From Closterium sp. Naga37s-1 (Eukaryota > Streptophyta > Zygnematophyceae > Desmidiales > Closteriaceae), in NCBI GenBank assembly GCA_947471745.1, contig CANJKZ010000080.1, positions 1,781,501 to 1,845,500 of the forward strand: 64,000 nucleotides of DNA, given 5' to 3'. Of the stretch, positions 1 to 9,453 are shown one piece after another (within the stretch, counting starts at the first letter, position 1; each line of letters opens with the position of its first letter). Position numbers and translations under genes: made by a program. Below the pieces are notes generated by a model. The model was not told the origin of the DNA. It saw only the letters and a list, made by a program, of their open reading frames with translations, and did not search any database.

Positions 1-545
1 TCGCGTAAGCCGCCCGCGCGCAGCCCGCTTAGGCCCTGCCCGCGCAGCCCGCCGCTGCACGCAGCCCGTAGCCGCGCGCAGCCTGTCGCCACGCGCAACC
101 AGCAGCCGCACGCAGCCCGCAGCCGCGCGCAGCCAGCAGTCGCGCGCAGTCCGCAGCCGTGCGTGCCCTGCCCGTGTGACGCCCGTGAGCAGTGCGCCTG
201 CCTGTCTTAGCCTGCCTAGAGCGCCTGCCTTGAGCGCCTGCCTAGAGTGCCTGCCTTGAGCGCCTGCCTTGAGCGCCTGCCTTGAGCGCCTGCCTTGAGC
301 GCCTGCCTTGAGCGCCTGCCTGCCTTGAGCGCCTGCCTGCCTTGAGCGCCTGCCTGCCAAAAGCGCCTGTCTGCCTTGAGCGCCTGCCTGCCTTGAGCGC
401 CTGCCTACCTTGAGCGCCTGCCTTCAAGAGCGCCTGCCTGCCTTGAGTGCCTGCCTGCCTTGAGCACCTGCCTGCCTTGAGCGCCTGCCTGCCAACCGCG
501 CGTTTGCTTGCCCTGCGCACCATCTCCGCTGCCTTGCCTGTACTG
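1..545. repeat. GC-rich tandem-like DNA resembling copia 5' internal sequence
   Basis: Bases 1-230 are built from GCAGCCCGCAGCCGCGCGCAG-like words. About 231-500 is a short tandem repeat of GCGCCTGCCTTGA (13 bp) and a longer form with an extra GCCT. The same style of sequence (CTGCAGCCCCGCGCGTCGCG, then CCTGCCTGCC words) fills 51.9-52.65 kb inside copia element B downstream of its primer-binding site. I infer this is the internal 5' part of a related element truncated by the window edge. No LTR, primer site or coding domain is visible here, so it could be an unrelated GC-rich satellite. Confidence 0.4.
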
Positions 546-1049
546 CTACTATGGCGACGCTTAATGGGGGTATGATACAAGAGGAGTTGTGGATATGAGA
601 GGAGTGAGGGGTATGAGATGAGTGAGTGGGTACGAGAGAATCTAGAGGGTATGAAAAAAGATTGGGGGTACGAACGAAGTGGGGGGCGTTGAGCATGTAC
701 AGAGGAGACCAGCCTTGACATGGCCTGAATGTGGCAAACCAAAGCCAGGAACTGGGTGAGGTGAATGCTGGCAGTGCTGCACAATGGGGAGGACAGCTGG
801 GGTGATGGATCCAGGGAGAGAATATCGGTTGGAGTTTCGAAGAGGGAGAGAGAGAATGGGTGCAGAAATTGGGAATGACAGGAAGGCAGAAGGGAGAGGG
901 GAACAGAATCAGAGATGGAGTACCACAGATGCATACCCTTGTTAACACATTCAATGGCATGACACAACCAGATGTTCCATTATCTGCAGTTGCACTTCAT
1001 TGAATCACAGCACAGCAAAATACAATGCATGTAGTCCACTGAGCCAGGG
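546..1049. other. intergenic, nothing recognised
   Basis: Mixed-composition DNA with G/A-rich stretches (about 590-690 and 835-910). No conserved protein, RNA gene or repeat could be supported. The open frames across it are low-complexity. Confidence 0.5.
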
Positions 1050-1345
1050 ATGGTACATTCTCTGCCCAACTTCCCCCCCCTTCCCCCCTTCCTCCTCTTT
1101 CTCCTCACCCCCTCTGCACCCAAACACTTCGCCACCCTTCCCATCCCCCCTTCCCCCTCCTCTTCCTCCCCTTTCTCCTCACCCTCTCTGCACCCGAACC
1201 CCTCATCCCCCTCCCCCTCTCCCTTCCTTTCCTTTCTCCTCTCCCACTCTGCACCCAAACCCTTCCCCCCCTTCTCGCTCCCCACCCATTCCCCCTCTCC
1301 CTTCCTCCCCTTCCTCCTCACCCTCTCTGCACCCAAACCATTTTT
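1050..1345. repeat. pyrimidine-rich minisatellite, about 4 copies
   Basis: Four degenerate copies of a roughly 65-75 bp C/T-rich unit, each ending in a CTCTGCACCCAAAC-like word (near 1113, 1184, 1247 and 1327). The top strand is almost pure pyrimidine. Non-coding by composition. Confidence 0.7.
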
Positions 1346-1830
1346 CCTCCCCCCCTCTCCCCCTCTGTCGGAAACTCTGTCGGAAGCACCTAGCACTAGG
1401 GTTTCACCAAGGCTATGTACAATCAAGAATTCTCATCCCTAGCCTAGGGCCTCAGCCACACACATCACATTGGGCGAGACTCGGGGCACCGAGTCGTATT
1501 TACAAACCGCAGGCGGTTTGGATCTGCATGGGCTCCTGCACGAGCCTCCTGCCAGCTGCACGCTCGGCTTGCATGGTACACTGCAGCTCCTGCCACCTGG
1601 TGGTTGTGCTGTACTTGTACGCGTCAACAGCTCTCGCCCTGCCACAGAAAAGAAACACACTTACACACGAAAGAAACATTCAGCCCCACCCCTATCCCAA
1701 CATACACATTCAGCACATTTATACGCTTTATGGTACACTTATGTACATTGCAGCTCCTTGTCACTGCTCCATCCTCTCGTGTTTCTTCACTTCATCCCAC
1801 TGCTGCACCCCAGCCTCTGCTTCTTCCCCC

Positions 1831-4667
1831 CTCCCGCGCTGCTCACAACCTCCTGTGCTGCTCACAACCTCCTGTGCTGCTCACAACCTCCTGTGCTGCT
1901 CACAACCTCCTGTGCTGCTCACAACCTCCTGTGCTGCTCACAACCTCCTGTGCTGCTCACAACCTCCTGTGCTGCTCACAACCTCCTGTGCTGCTCACAA
2001 CCTCCTGTGCTGCTCACAACCTCCTGTGCTGCTCACAACCTCCTGTGCTGCTCACAACCTCCTGTGCTGCTCACAACCTCCTGTGCTGCTCACAACCTCC
2101 TGTGCTGCTCACAACCTCCTGTGCTGCTCACAACCTCCTGTGCTGCTCACAACCTCCTGTGCTGCTCACAACCTCCTGTGCTGCTCACAACCTCCTGTGC
2201 TGCTCACAACCTCCTGTGCTGCTCACAACCTCCTGTGCTGCTCACAACCTCCTGTGCTGCTCACAACCTCCTGTGCTGCTCACAACCTCCTGTGCTGCTC
2301 ACAACCTCCTGTGCTGCTCACAACCTCCTGTGCTGCTCACAACCTCCTGTGCTGCTCACAACCCAACCTCCTGTGCTGCTCACAACCTCCTGTGCTGCTC
2401 ACAACCTCCTGTGCTGCTCACAACCTCCTGTGCTGCTCACAACCTCCTGTGCTGCTCACAACCTCCTGTGCTGCTCACAACCTCCTGTGCTGCTCACAAC
2501 CTCCTGTGCTGCTCACAACCTCCTGTGCTGCTCACAACCTCCTGTGCTGCTCACAACCTCCTGTGCTGCTCACAACCTCCTGTGCTGCTCACAACCTCCT
2601 GTGCTGCTCACAACCTCCTGTGCTGCTCACAACCTCCTGTGCTGCTCACAACCTCCTGTGCTGCTCACAACCTCCTGTGCTGCTCACAACCTCCTGTGCT
2701 GCTCACAACCTCCTGTGCTGCTCACAACCTCCTGTGCTGCTCACAACCTCCTGTGCTGCTCACAACCTCCTGTGCTGCTCACAACCTCCTGTGCTGCTCA
2801 CAACCTCCTGTGCTGCTCACAACCTCCTGTGCTGCTCACAACCTCCTGTGCTGCTCACAACCTCCTGTGCTGCTCACAACCTCCTGTGCTGCTCACAACC
2901 TCCTGTGCTGCTCACAACCTCCTGTGCTGCTCACAACCTCCTGTGCTGCTCACAACCTCCTGTGCTGCTCACAACCTCCTGTGCTGCTCACAACCTCCTG
3001 TGCTGCTCACAACCTCCTGTGCTGCTCACAACCTCCTGTGCTGCTCACAACCTCCTGTGCTGCTCACAACCTCCTGTGCTGCTCACAACCTCCTGTGCTG
3101 CTCACAACCTCCTGTGCTGCTCACAACCTCCTGTGCTGCTCACAACCTCCTGTGCTGCTCACAACCTCCTGTGCTGCTCACAACCTCCTGTGCTGCTCAC
3201 AACCTCCTGTGCTGCCTCACAACCTCCTGTGCTGCTCACAACCTCCTGTGCTGCTCACAACCTCCTGTGCTGCTCACAACCTCCTGTGCTGCTCACAACC
3301 TCCTGTGCTGCTCACAACCTCCTGTGCTGCTCACAACCTCCTGTGCTGCTCACAACCTCCTGTGCTGCTCACAACCTCCTGTGCTGCTCACAACCTCCTG
3401 TGCTGCTCACAACCTCCTGTGCTGCTCACAACCTCCTGTGCTGCTCACAACCTCCTGTGCTGCTCACAACCTCCTGTGCTGCTCACAACCTCCTGTGCTG
3501 CTCACAACCTCCTGTGCTGCTCACAACCTCCTGTGCTGCTCACAACCTCCTGTGCTGCTCACAACCTCCTGTGCTGCTCACAACCTCCTGTGCTGCTCAC
3601 AACCTCCTGTGCTGCTCACAACCTCCTGTGCTGCTCACAACCTCCTGTGCTGCTCACAACCTCCTGTGCTGCTCACAACCTCCTGTGCTGCTCACAACCT
3701 CCTGTGCTGCTCACAACCTCCTGTGCTGCTCACAACCTCCTGTGCTGCTCACAACCTCCTGTGCTGCTCACAACCTCCTGTGCTGCTCACAACCTCCTGT
3801 GCTGCTCACAACCTCCTGTGCTGCTCACAACCTCCTGTGCTGCTCACAACCTCCTGTGCTGCTCACAACCTCCTGTGCTGCTCACAACCTCCTGTGCTGC
3901 TCACAACCTCCTGTGCTGCTCACAACCTCCTGTGCTGCTCACAACCTCCTGTGCTGCTCACAACCTCCTGTGCTGCTCACAACCTCCTGTGCTGCTCACA
4001 ACCTCCTGTGCTGCTCACAACCTCCTGTGCTGCTCACAACCTCCTGTGCTGCTCACAACCTCCTGTGCTGCTCACAACCTCCTGTGCTGCTCACAACCTC
4101 CTGTGCTGCTCACAACCTCCTGTGCTGCTCACAACCTCCTGTGCTGCTCACAACCTCCTGTGCTGCTCACAACCTCCTGTGCTGCTCACAACCTCCTGTG
4201 CTGCTCACAACCTCCTGTGCTGCTCACAACCTCCTGTGCTGCTCACAACCTCCTGTGCTGCTCACAACCTCCTGTGCTGCTCACAACCTCCTGTGCTGCT
4301 CACAACCTCCTGTGCTGCTCACAACCTCCTGTGCTGCTCACAACCTCCTGTGCTGCTCACAACCTCCTGTGCTGCTCACAACCTCCTGTGCTGCTCACAA
4401 CCTCCTGTGCTGCTCACAACCTCCTGTGCTGCTCACAACCTCCTGTGCTGCTCACAACCTCCTGTGCTGCTCACAACCTCCTGTGCTGCTCACAACCTCC
4501 TGTGCTGCTCACAACCTCCTGTGCTGCTCACAACCTCCTGTGCTGCTCACAACCTCCTGTGCTGCTCACAACCTCCTGTGCTGCTCACAACCTCCTGTGC
4601 TGCTCACAACCTCCTGTGCTGCTCACAACCTCCTGTGCTGCTCACAACCTCCTGTGCTGCTCACAAT
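1831..4667. repeat. 19-bp tandem array, about 148 copies
   Basis: Near-perfect head-to-tail repetition of CTCCTGTGCTGCTCACAAC. I see only two interruptions: an extra AACCC-type insertion near 2362-2368 and one extra C near 3214. The first unit (1831-1849) is degenerate and the array ends in a degenerate unit (about 4655-4680). Because 19 is not divisible by 3, all three plus frames read the same 19-residue peptide period, giving long open frames that are artefacts. Confidence 0.97.
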
Positions 4668-5209
4668 CCTTCTACGCTGTCCCGGAAATTATGTAGCCCT
4701 TCCTGGCTTCATATTGCCGCGACACCTCCCCCCCCCCCTTCCCCCCCCCCCCAATCTCCCTTCAGCCCCCTCCCCCCATTTCCTAATGCCCCCTTGCACA
4801 ATGGTTGACCTTTCATGTGTGAGGATGAAACCACGTACCGGTACCAGAACTCCTAAAGATTCTCAATTCCTTCACATTCTTGCTATAATTTCAAGCACTT
4901 GCATACCTCCAATGCAGAATTTTGTTTGTTTCAACGTCATGTACCCCATTTCCTCCGTTGTGGGAACGTGTGTGTGGATGCATGATGTGAAGTGCATAGT
5001 GATGGTATGGTGCTGCAGCATTGTAGCCTTCAGAACAACCCTGGAAGAATGATACCGTACCAAGTTTCTGGCCCAGTGTACCTACCAATGCAGGAACGGA
5101 AGTGCATTCAAGTCAAATCAAGAAGCCCTTACAAGTAATGGTACCTAAGTATGCTTCCACGCAGTTTACATTAACTAAGAATCAAAGCTTGTGAGTGGGA
5201 AAAATGACT
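4668..5209. other. intergenic, nothing recognised
   Basis: Contains a C-rich stretch (4728-4755) and otherwise AT-richer unique DNA downstream of the stop codon of the F-box/LRR gene, so it probably includes that gene's 3' UTR on the minus strand. No gene supported. Confidence 0.5.
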
Positions 5210-7612
5210 TCAACGCTGGAGCATGTCACACCCACTAGTGGTGAAGTAGTCGAGCATTCTAAGCTCAGATAGGTCGTCAGGCAGAGCCTCAAGGTGCTTG
5301 CACTCATGGAGATCGAGCTTCCTCAGCCTGCTCAGCTGTGCAAAGCCAGGAGGAAGCAGCCGGATGCCAGAGTGGTTGACATTCAGGTGATGCAGGCAGG
5401 ATAGCTGTGTGAGGGAAGCAGGGAGATGCACGGGAGATGAGCAGAAGGATAGGTCTAGCTCACGCAGCCTTGAGAATGCCCCAAAGGCATGCGGAAGAGA
5501 AGACAAGTTTTCCGAGAGGATTCTAATGGATGTCAGGCGGTGGAGAGTGGTGATGGCCGCAGGCAGCTCTGAGAGTCCTTCACGAAAGGTGATAACGTTC
5601 AGCTCCCGCAGCTCCTGGAAACCCGAGCCCTCAGATTCCACCAACATGTTCACACTGCGGGCATCCCTGAGTGTCAAGGTGCGGAGGTGAGGAAGCCGGG
5701 TTAACGCGGACAGAGAGCCCTCTGCCCCTTCTACCACCTCCAGGTCCAAGTGCCTCACAGCGGAGAGATGCTCACTGATGGCCTCAATACAGGCTGCTCC
5801 CACAGTGCCTAAGCAGAGTTCCCTGAGCCCTGTAAGTCTTGAAACATCCGGCAGAGGCACCATCGGCTGATTGTTTGTGTACCATAGAGCGTGGAGATTG
5901 AGTGGCAGAGCCTGAGGGGGTTGGTTCAGCTGCCAACACTCTTTCAGCTCCAACTGAGTAAGCCTGGTAAGCTCATCCAGCCTTCTGGGAACCGACACGA
6001 GATTTTCACAGCTTCCAATTCTGAGCACTCGAAGGCTGAGAAGCGACGTCACAGATTCCGGAAGCTGCTGGAGAAAAGAGCACCTTTGAATGTAGAGCTC
6101 CTGCAGGTTTGTCATCTCCCCCATGCCCTCTGGAAGCTCAATATCACACCCTTCCAACTCCAGCCTGGTCAGCGAAGACAGCTGCGTGAATGAGGATGGA
6201 AGCTGCCGTTGGATGTTATTCCGGAGATTGGTCAGGCCCCCCAAGTCTTCTGGAAGCTCCAGAGACGGTGCCCCTTCAAGGCTCAGAGACCGGAGGGCTG
6301 TGAGGGAACCAAACCCTGCGGGTAGCTCGTACACCTGTTCACACCAAACCAGGAAAAACGTCTCCAGGGATGTGAGTCTGGTGAAGGAGGCAGGGAGAGT
6401 GTGAAGCGGCTGCTGGTGCAGCACCAACGCCTTCAAGGCTGGAAGATCACCAAAGTCTTCCAGCAGAGTGGACACGTTGCAGTAGGATACGGTCAGGCTC
6501 TCCAGGCAGGTGAGCGACGTGAACTCGTCGGTCAGATCGCTGAAGGTTTCGCAGCTTTTGATGCTGAGCTCTTGGAGACGCGGTAGCAACTGGCCAATAT
6601 TGCTTGGAAGCCGTTCCTGGTTGAAGCAATGGTTTAGCTGCAGGCGTTTGAGGAGTCTGTACGGCGATACAGGAGGGAAAAAAACCCTGAAGTGTGCATC
6701 AAACAATCCGAACTTGAGAGACTCAAGAGAAGGAAGCTGTGCGAGCGAGAAGGCGGGCGGATCTGCTGGAATCAGGCGAATCGCGTCAGGCAAGGAGAGG
6801 CGCGTGAGGTTGGTGAGTTGAAGGAGGGTGGAGAGCTGGTCGTAGTGAAGGGTGGGGGTTTCGATGGAGACTGCTGTGAGAGACGAAAGAGAGCTGAGAT
6901 CTGGAGAGTTTAAGATGAAAGCAGTGGACAAGACTAGGATGCGCAGATGTTGAAGTTCGAAGAACGAAGCTGGTGGGTTCAGATCTTCCTCGAGACAGCA
7001 CAGCGACAGCTGCTCCAGTTGAGAGCAGTGACGAAAGAAGTGATCCAAGCCCGATTCCGTTATGACGCGGCCATTCCTAACGTGCCGTCCCTCGTCCGGT
7101 TCCACTTCCCCCATCAGCTTCCCCACGTGCACCGCCCTCAACCCAGGGCACGAATCGGCGAGGTCAGCTAGAAACGCGTCGTCCAGCGTCTCAACGCTGA
7201 AATCCGAGAGATGCAGATGGGTTAGCCGGGGAAAGCAGGCGACCGCGTTGAGCACATCGTGGTGCGACACGACGCGGTTATCCTTCACGAGCAGCGTCGA
7301 GACGTGCCTCTGAGCCAGGCGTCGCCAGCGACGGCAGATCGACGCAAGAAAAAGGTTGTGAGCGGCGTCCGCGGAGGCAGGAGGAGTCGACATGGGAGAG
7401 TCTGCTCGCTTGCGCCATGGCTCTTCCGGAGTAGAGTGCGCGACCAGGTACGTAGGCCTGGGCGCTATAGGGTTCCACAGGTGATGATCGCTCTCGGATA
7501 TGTACGGGCTTGACGGTGTGGAAGGCCACAAGATCCTAATTAGGATGCCGTCGAGGAGATCGTGGATGTGAGTTCGCCTAGAGTCCATGCTAGCGGCCGT
7601 CACGTGCACCAA
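5210..7612 (-). CDS. F-box/leucine-rich-repeat protein (intronless, 800 aa)
   Basis: A single uninterrupted frame of 800 codons. Residues about 16-29 (IHDLLDGILIRILW) and 90-110 (ASICRRWRRLAQRHV) look like the two halves of an F-box, separated by a roughly 60-residue Pro/Ser-rich insertion. If functional it would bind SKP1 and act as the substrate receptor of an SCF ubiquitin ligase. From about residue 125 to the end there are more than 20 leucine-rich repeats of the plant disease-resistance/intracellular type, with periodic L..L..L.L..C/N and LP.S/G motifs. Start: the Met at 7612 is the most upstream; a second Met at residue 9 (7588) is equally possible and leaves the F-box intact. Neighbours give no functional hint. 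Alternative: a plant intracellular Ras-group LRR-like protein without a working F-box. The LRR call is firm; the F-box call is moderate. Confidence 0.8.
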   Translation of the reverse strand: MVHVTAASMDSRRTHIHDLLDGILIRILWPSTPSSPYISESDHHLWNPIAPRPTYLVAHSTPEEPWRKRADSPMSTPPASADAAHNLFLASICRRWRRLAQRHVSTLLVKDNRVVSHHDVLNAVACFPRLTHLHLSDFSVETLDDAFLADLADSCPGLRAVHVGKLMGEVEPDEGRHVRNGRVITESGLDHFFRHCSQLEQLSLCCLEEDLNPPASFFELQHLRILVLSTAFILNSPDLSSLSSLTAVSIETPTLHYDQLSTLLQLTNLTRLSLPDAIRLIPADPPAFSLAQLPSLESLKFGLFDAHFRVFFPPVSPYRLLKRLQLNHCFNQERLPSNIGQLLPRLQELSIKSCETFSDLTDEFTSLTCLESLTVSYCNVSTLLEDFGDLPALKALVLHQQPLHTLPASFTRLTSLETFFLVWCEQVYELPAGFGSLTALRSLSLEGAPSLELPEDLGGLTNLRNNIQRQLPSSFTQLSSLTRLELEGCDIELPEGMGEMTNLQELYIQRCSFLQQLPESVTSLLSLRVLRIGSCENLVSVPRRLDELTRLTQLELKECWQLNQPPQALPLNLHALWYTNNQPMVPLPDVSRLTGLRELCLGTVGAACIEAISEHLSAVRHLDLEVVEGAEGSLSALTRLPHLRTLTLRDARSVNMLVESEGSGFQELRELNVITFREGLSELPAAITTLHRLTSIRILSENLSSLPHAFGAFSRLRELDLSFCSSPVHLPASLTQLSCLHHLNVNHSGIRLLPPGFAQLSRLRKLDLHECKHLEALPDDLSELRMLDYFTTSGCDMLQR

Positions 7613-7985
7613 CGACAGCTCACGTGAAGCTTAAAACCTTGCCAGAGTGGAATGGCTGGGACCACGGCTTCCAGGAGTGTAAAATAGCTCGATAGGAAAT
7701 GTTGGTTGAGCTCTTTCTGACTAGTAGTACGGCCTCATACAGATACGACCGTTGCTGCCGTTGAGGATTCGCCCAATCACCTATCGCAAGAGAACGCTGA
7801 GGTCGCTGTGGGAGAATGTGTGCACCGCAGCTAGGAAGATGCTCACTTGGCTACCCTGTGCTTTCAGCAGCTGCTACACGGAATTCACATCGCAGCTCGC
7901 AGTTCAGTTCCGCATGCTTGCTGCTCGCGATCCAGACGCTCATAATCTCATCCTCATAATCTTCCGCAGGCTCTAGGTTGATAGA

Positions 7986-8101
7986 TCGATCGAGCAGTTT
8001 TCCCCTGGATTTCTCCTCAGCATTCGTTCCCTCGAAAATCTCATCGATCGAGCAGTTTTCCCCTGGATTTCTCCTCAGCATTCGTTCCCTCGAAAATCTC
8101 A
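7986..8101. repeat. 58-bp perfect tandem duplication
   Basis: Two adjacent copies, 7986-8043 and 8044-8101, each starting TCGATCGAGCAG and ending AAAATCTCA, with no difference that I can see. It lies in the region upstream of the F-box/LRR gene. The rest of 7613-8142 shows no gene. Confidence 0.95.
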
Positions 8102-8142
8102 TGATGAGAGCCGCTCTTCCTACTTCCCGAGGATGACACTTA

Positions 8143-8748
8143 GGGCGTATCTTTGGTTCCGGTCATGAGAACTGTTCATTCTACTGTTTGGGTCATGCGG
8201 AAATTGCGCATGACCCGAAGTGGGCTGCAGAGCCGCGCGCGGCCCCAGCTTTGGGTCAATGTGCAGGTGTTGGGCGACTGACGTGCACGACCCACCCCCA
8301 ACCAATCACCTGGTTGCACGATTCACGTTAGACTGCCATCTTCCACGCGGTCGTCAGTAGAGTGCAACAAATTTGTGATGTACCGTAACCTACACCTCTG
8401 CACCCAACCACTCGGCAAATTGATCCCAGTGACCCAAGAATGTGTCTAACATTTCCCGCGTCGCGCTCCCAACATTTGGAGATTCACGCCGACATTTTTG
8501 ACGATTGTGTTTTTCGCTGGGTGTCGCATGGTTTTGCGTGGGTGTAGCAAATGATCTTTCGCACTGTTCAGGCATCCCTCCATTGGATGCGACTGTTTTT
8601 TGGGGCGTATTTGTGGCGCGAAAAGCCTCGCGCCAATTAGGGGGTCGCATGAGTTCCGAGAACCCAAAGAGGTGTTTTGTGTTGTTCCGGGCATCCGCAA
8701 TTCGCGCATGCCCGGAACAGTGCTCATGACCCGAACCTGGATACGCCC
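8143..8748. mobile_element. PIF/Harbinger-type MITE, 606 bp
   Basis: The ends form imperfect terminal inverted repeats: left GGGCGTATC...GGTCATGAGAACTGTTC, right (reverse complement) GGGCGTATC...GGTCATGAGCACTGTTC. It is flanked by TTA on both sides (8140-8142 and 8749-8751), the 3-bp target-site duplication typical of PIF/Harbinger. Sub-terminal hairpins lie inside both ends (about 8190-8220 and 8678-8718). No transposase frame, so non-autonomous. Confidence 0.85.
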
Positions 8749-8751
8749 TTA

Positions 8752-8805
8752 GGGCGTGTCACCTCGCTGTTCGAACGATACTCTCATTCGAACAAACGAC
8801 TGTTA
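8752..8805. mobile_element. Harbinger-like terminal fragment
   Basis: Begins GGGCGTGTCACC immediately after the TTA that closes the upstream MITE, and ends at the TTA that opens the next MITE. It looks like one end of a further element of the same superfamily whose other end is missing. The call rests only on the shared GGGCGT end and TTA flank. Confidence 0.45.
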
Positions 8806-9000
8806 GGGCGCGTAACCATTTTGTCCTGACGGTCCGTTTTTCGGACGGTCCGTTCTAAACGCTGTGTGATTGGTCGGAATTGCCCTCACGAATAAATTAC
8901 AATGTTACGATTATCTGCGAAGCCAATGAAGACCAATCACACAGCGTTAAAAACGGACCGTCCGAAAAACGGACCGTCAGGACAAAATGGTTACGCGCCC
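8806..9000. mobile_element. fold-back MITE, 195 bp with 69-bp terminal inverted repeats
   Basis: The left 69 bp (GGGCGCGTAACCATTTTGTC...) and the reverse complement of the right 69 bp differ at about 2 positions. Only about 57 bp lies between them, so the whole element can form a hairpin. Each arm also contains an internal inverted word (ACGGTCCG...CGGACGGT). Left flank is TTA (8803-8805), right flank is GTA (9001-9003), i.e. a target duplication with one mismatch. Harbinger/Tourist-like by its GGGCG end. Confidence 0.88.
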
Positions 9001-9127
9001 GTATACCTTTTTTTCGCCATGCCTTTGAGGTTTGTGCGGGCTGCCTATCCCCAATCATTCTTCCCCCAACCCAAGCCTGCCATCCAGATGGGTGAGCCTT
9101 CGTGAGACACAGAAGCTGAAGTTCTTA

Positions 9128-9180
9128 GGGCGTAGTGCAAAACGAGGTCCAGTCTGTCGTGGGGTCGTTTTGCAGGTCCA
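9128..9180. mobile_element. solo Harbinger-like end
   Basis: TTA (9125-9127) followed by GGGCGTAGTGCAAAACGAGG, with an inverted echo TCGTTTTGC about 30 bp on. No matching opposite end was found downstream, so it is a truncated element or a chance match. The remaining DNA to 9453 is the 5' flank of APC5 and shows no clear promoter motif. Confidence 0.4.
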
Positions 9181-9453
9181 TTTGCGAATTGGATGAATGG
9201 CGCGACGGTTATAGCGGAACTTTTGGCGAGACCACGGCTATTGTCGTGCGAATTTCGTAAGGAGCTAGCAAAGCAGGTCGAATCTATAGTTGAACCACTC
9301 GCTCGAACTTCGTGCGTCGATCATATTTCGCATCCCTCGCGACACGATAGCGCCTTCGTCGCAGCTAGCTCTGCGCGCATCACCGCGACATTCCTTCGCG
9401 GCGAGTCGCCCACGCGGCGCGCGGCAACGTGCTCGTCGGGTCCACGCGTCGCC

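Noticed and set aside
1000..5052. 1350-codon plus-strand frame with a 19-residue repeat
   Set aside because: A product of the 19-bp DNA repeat: the same peptide appears in all three plus frames. No non-repeat domain.
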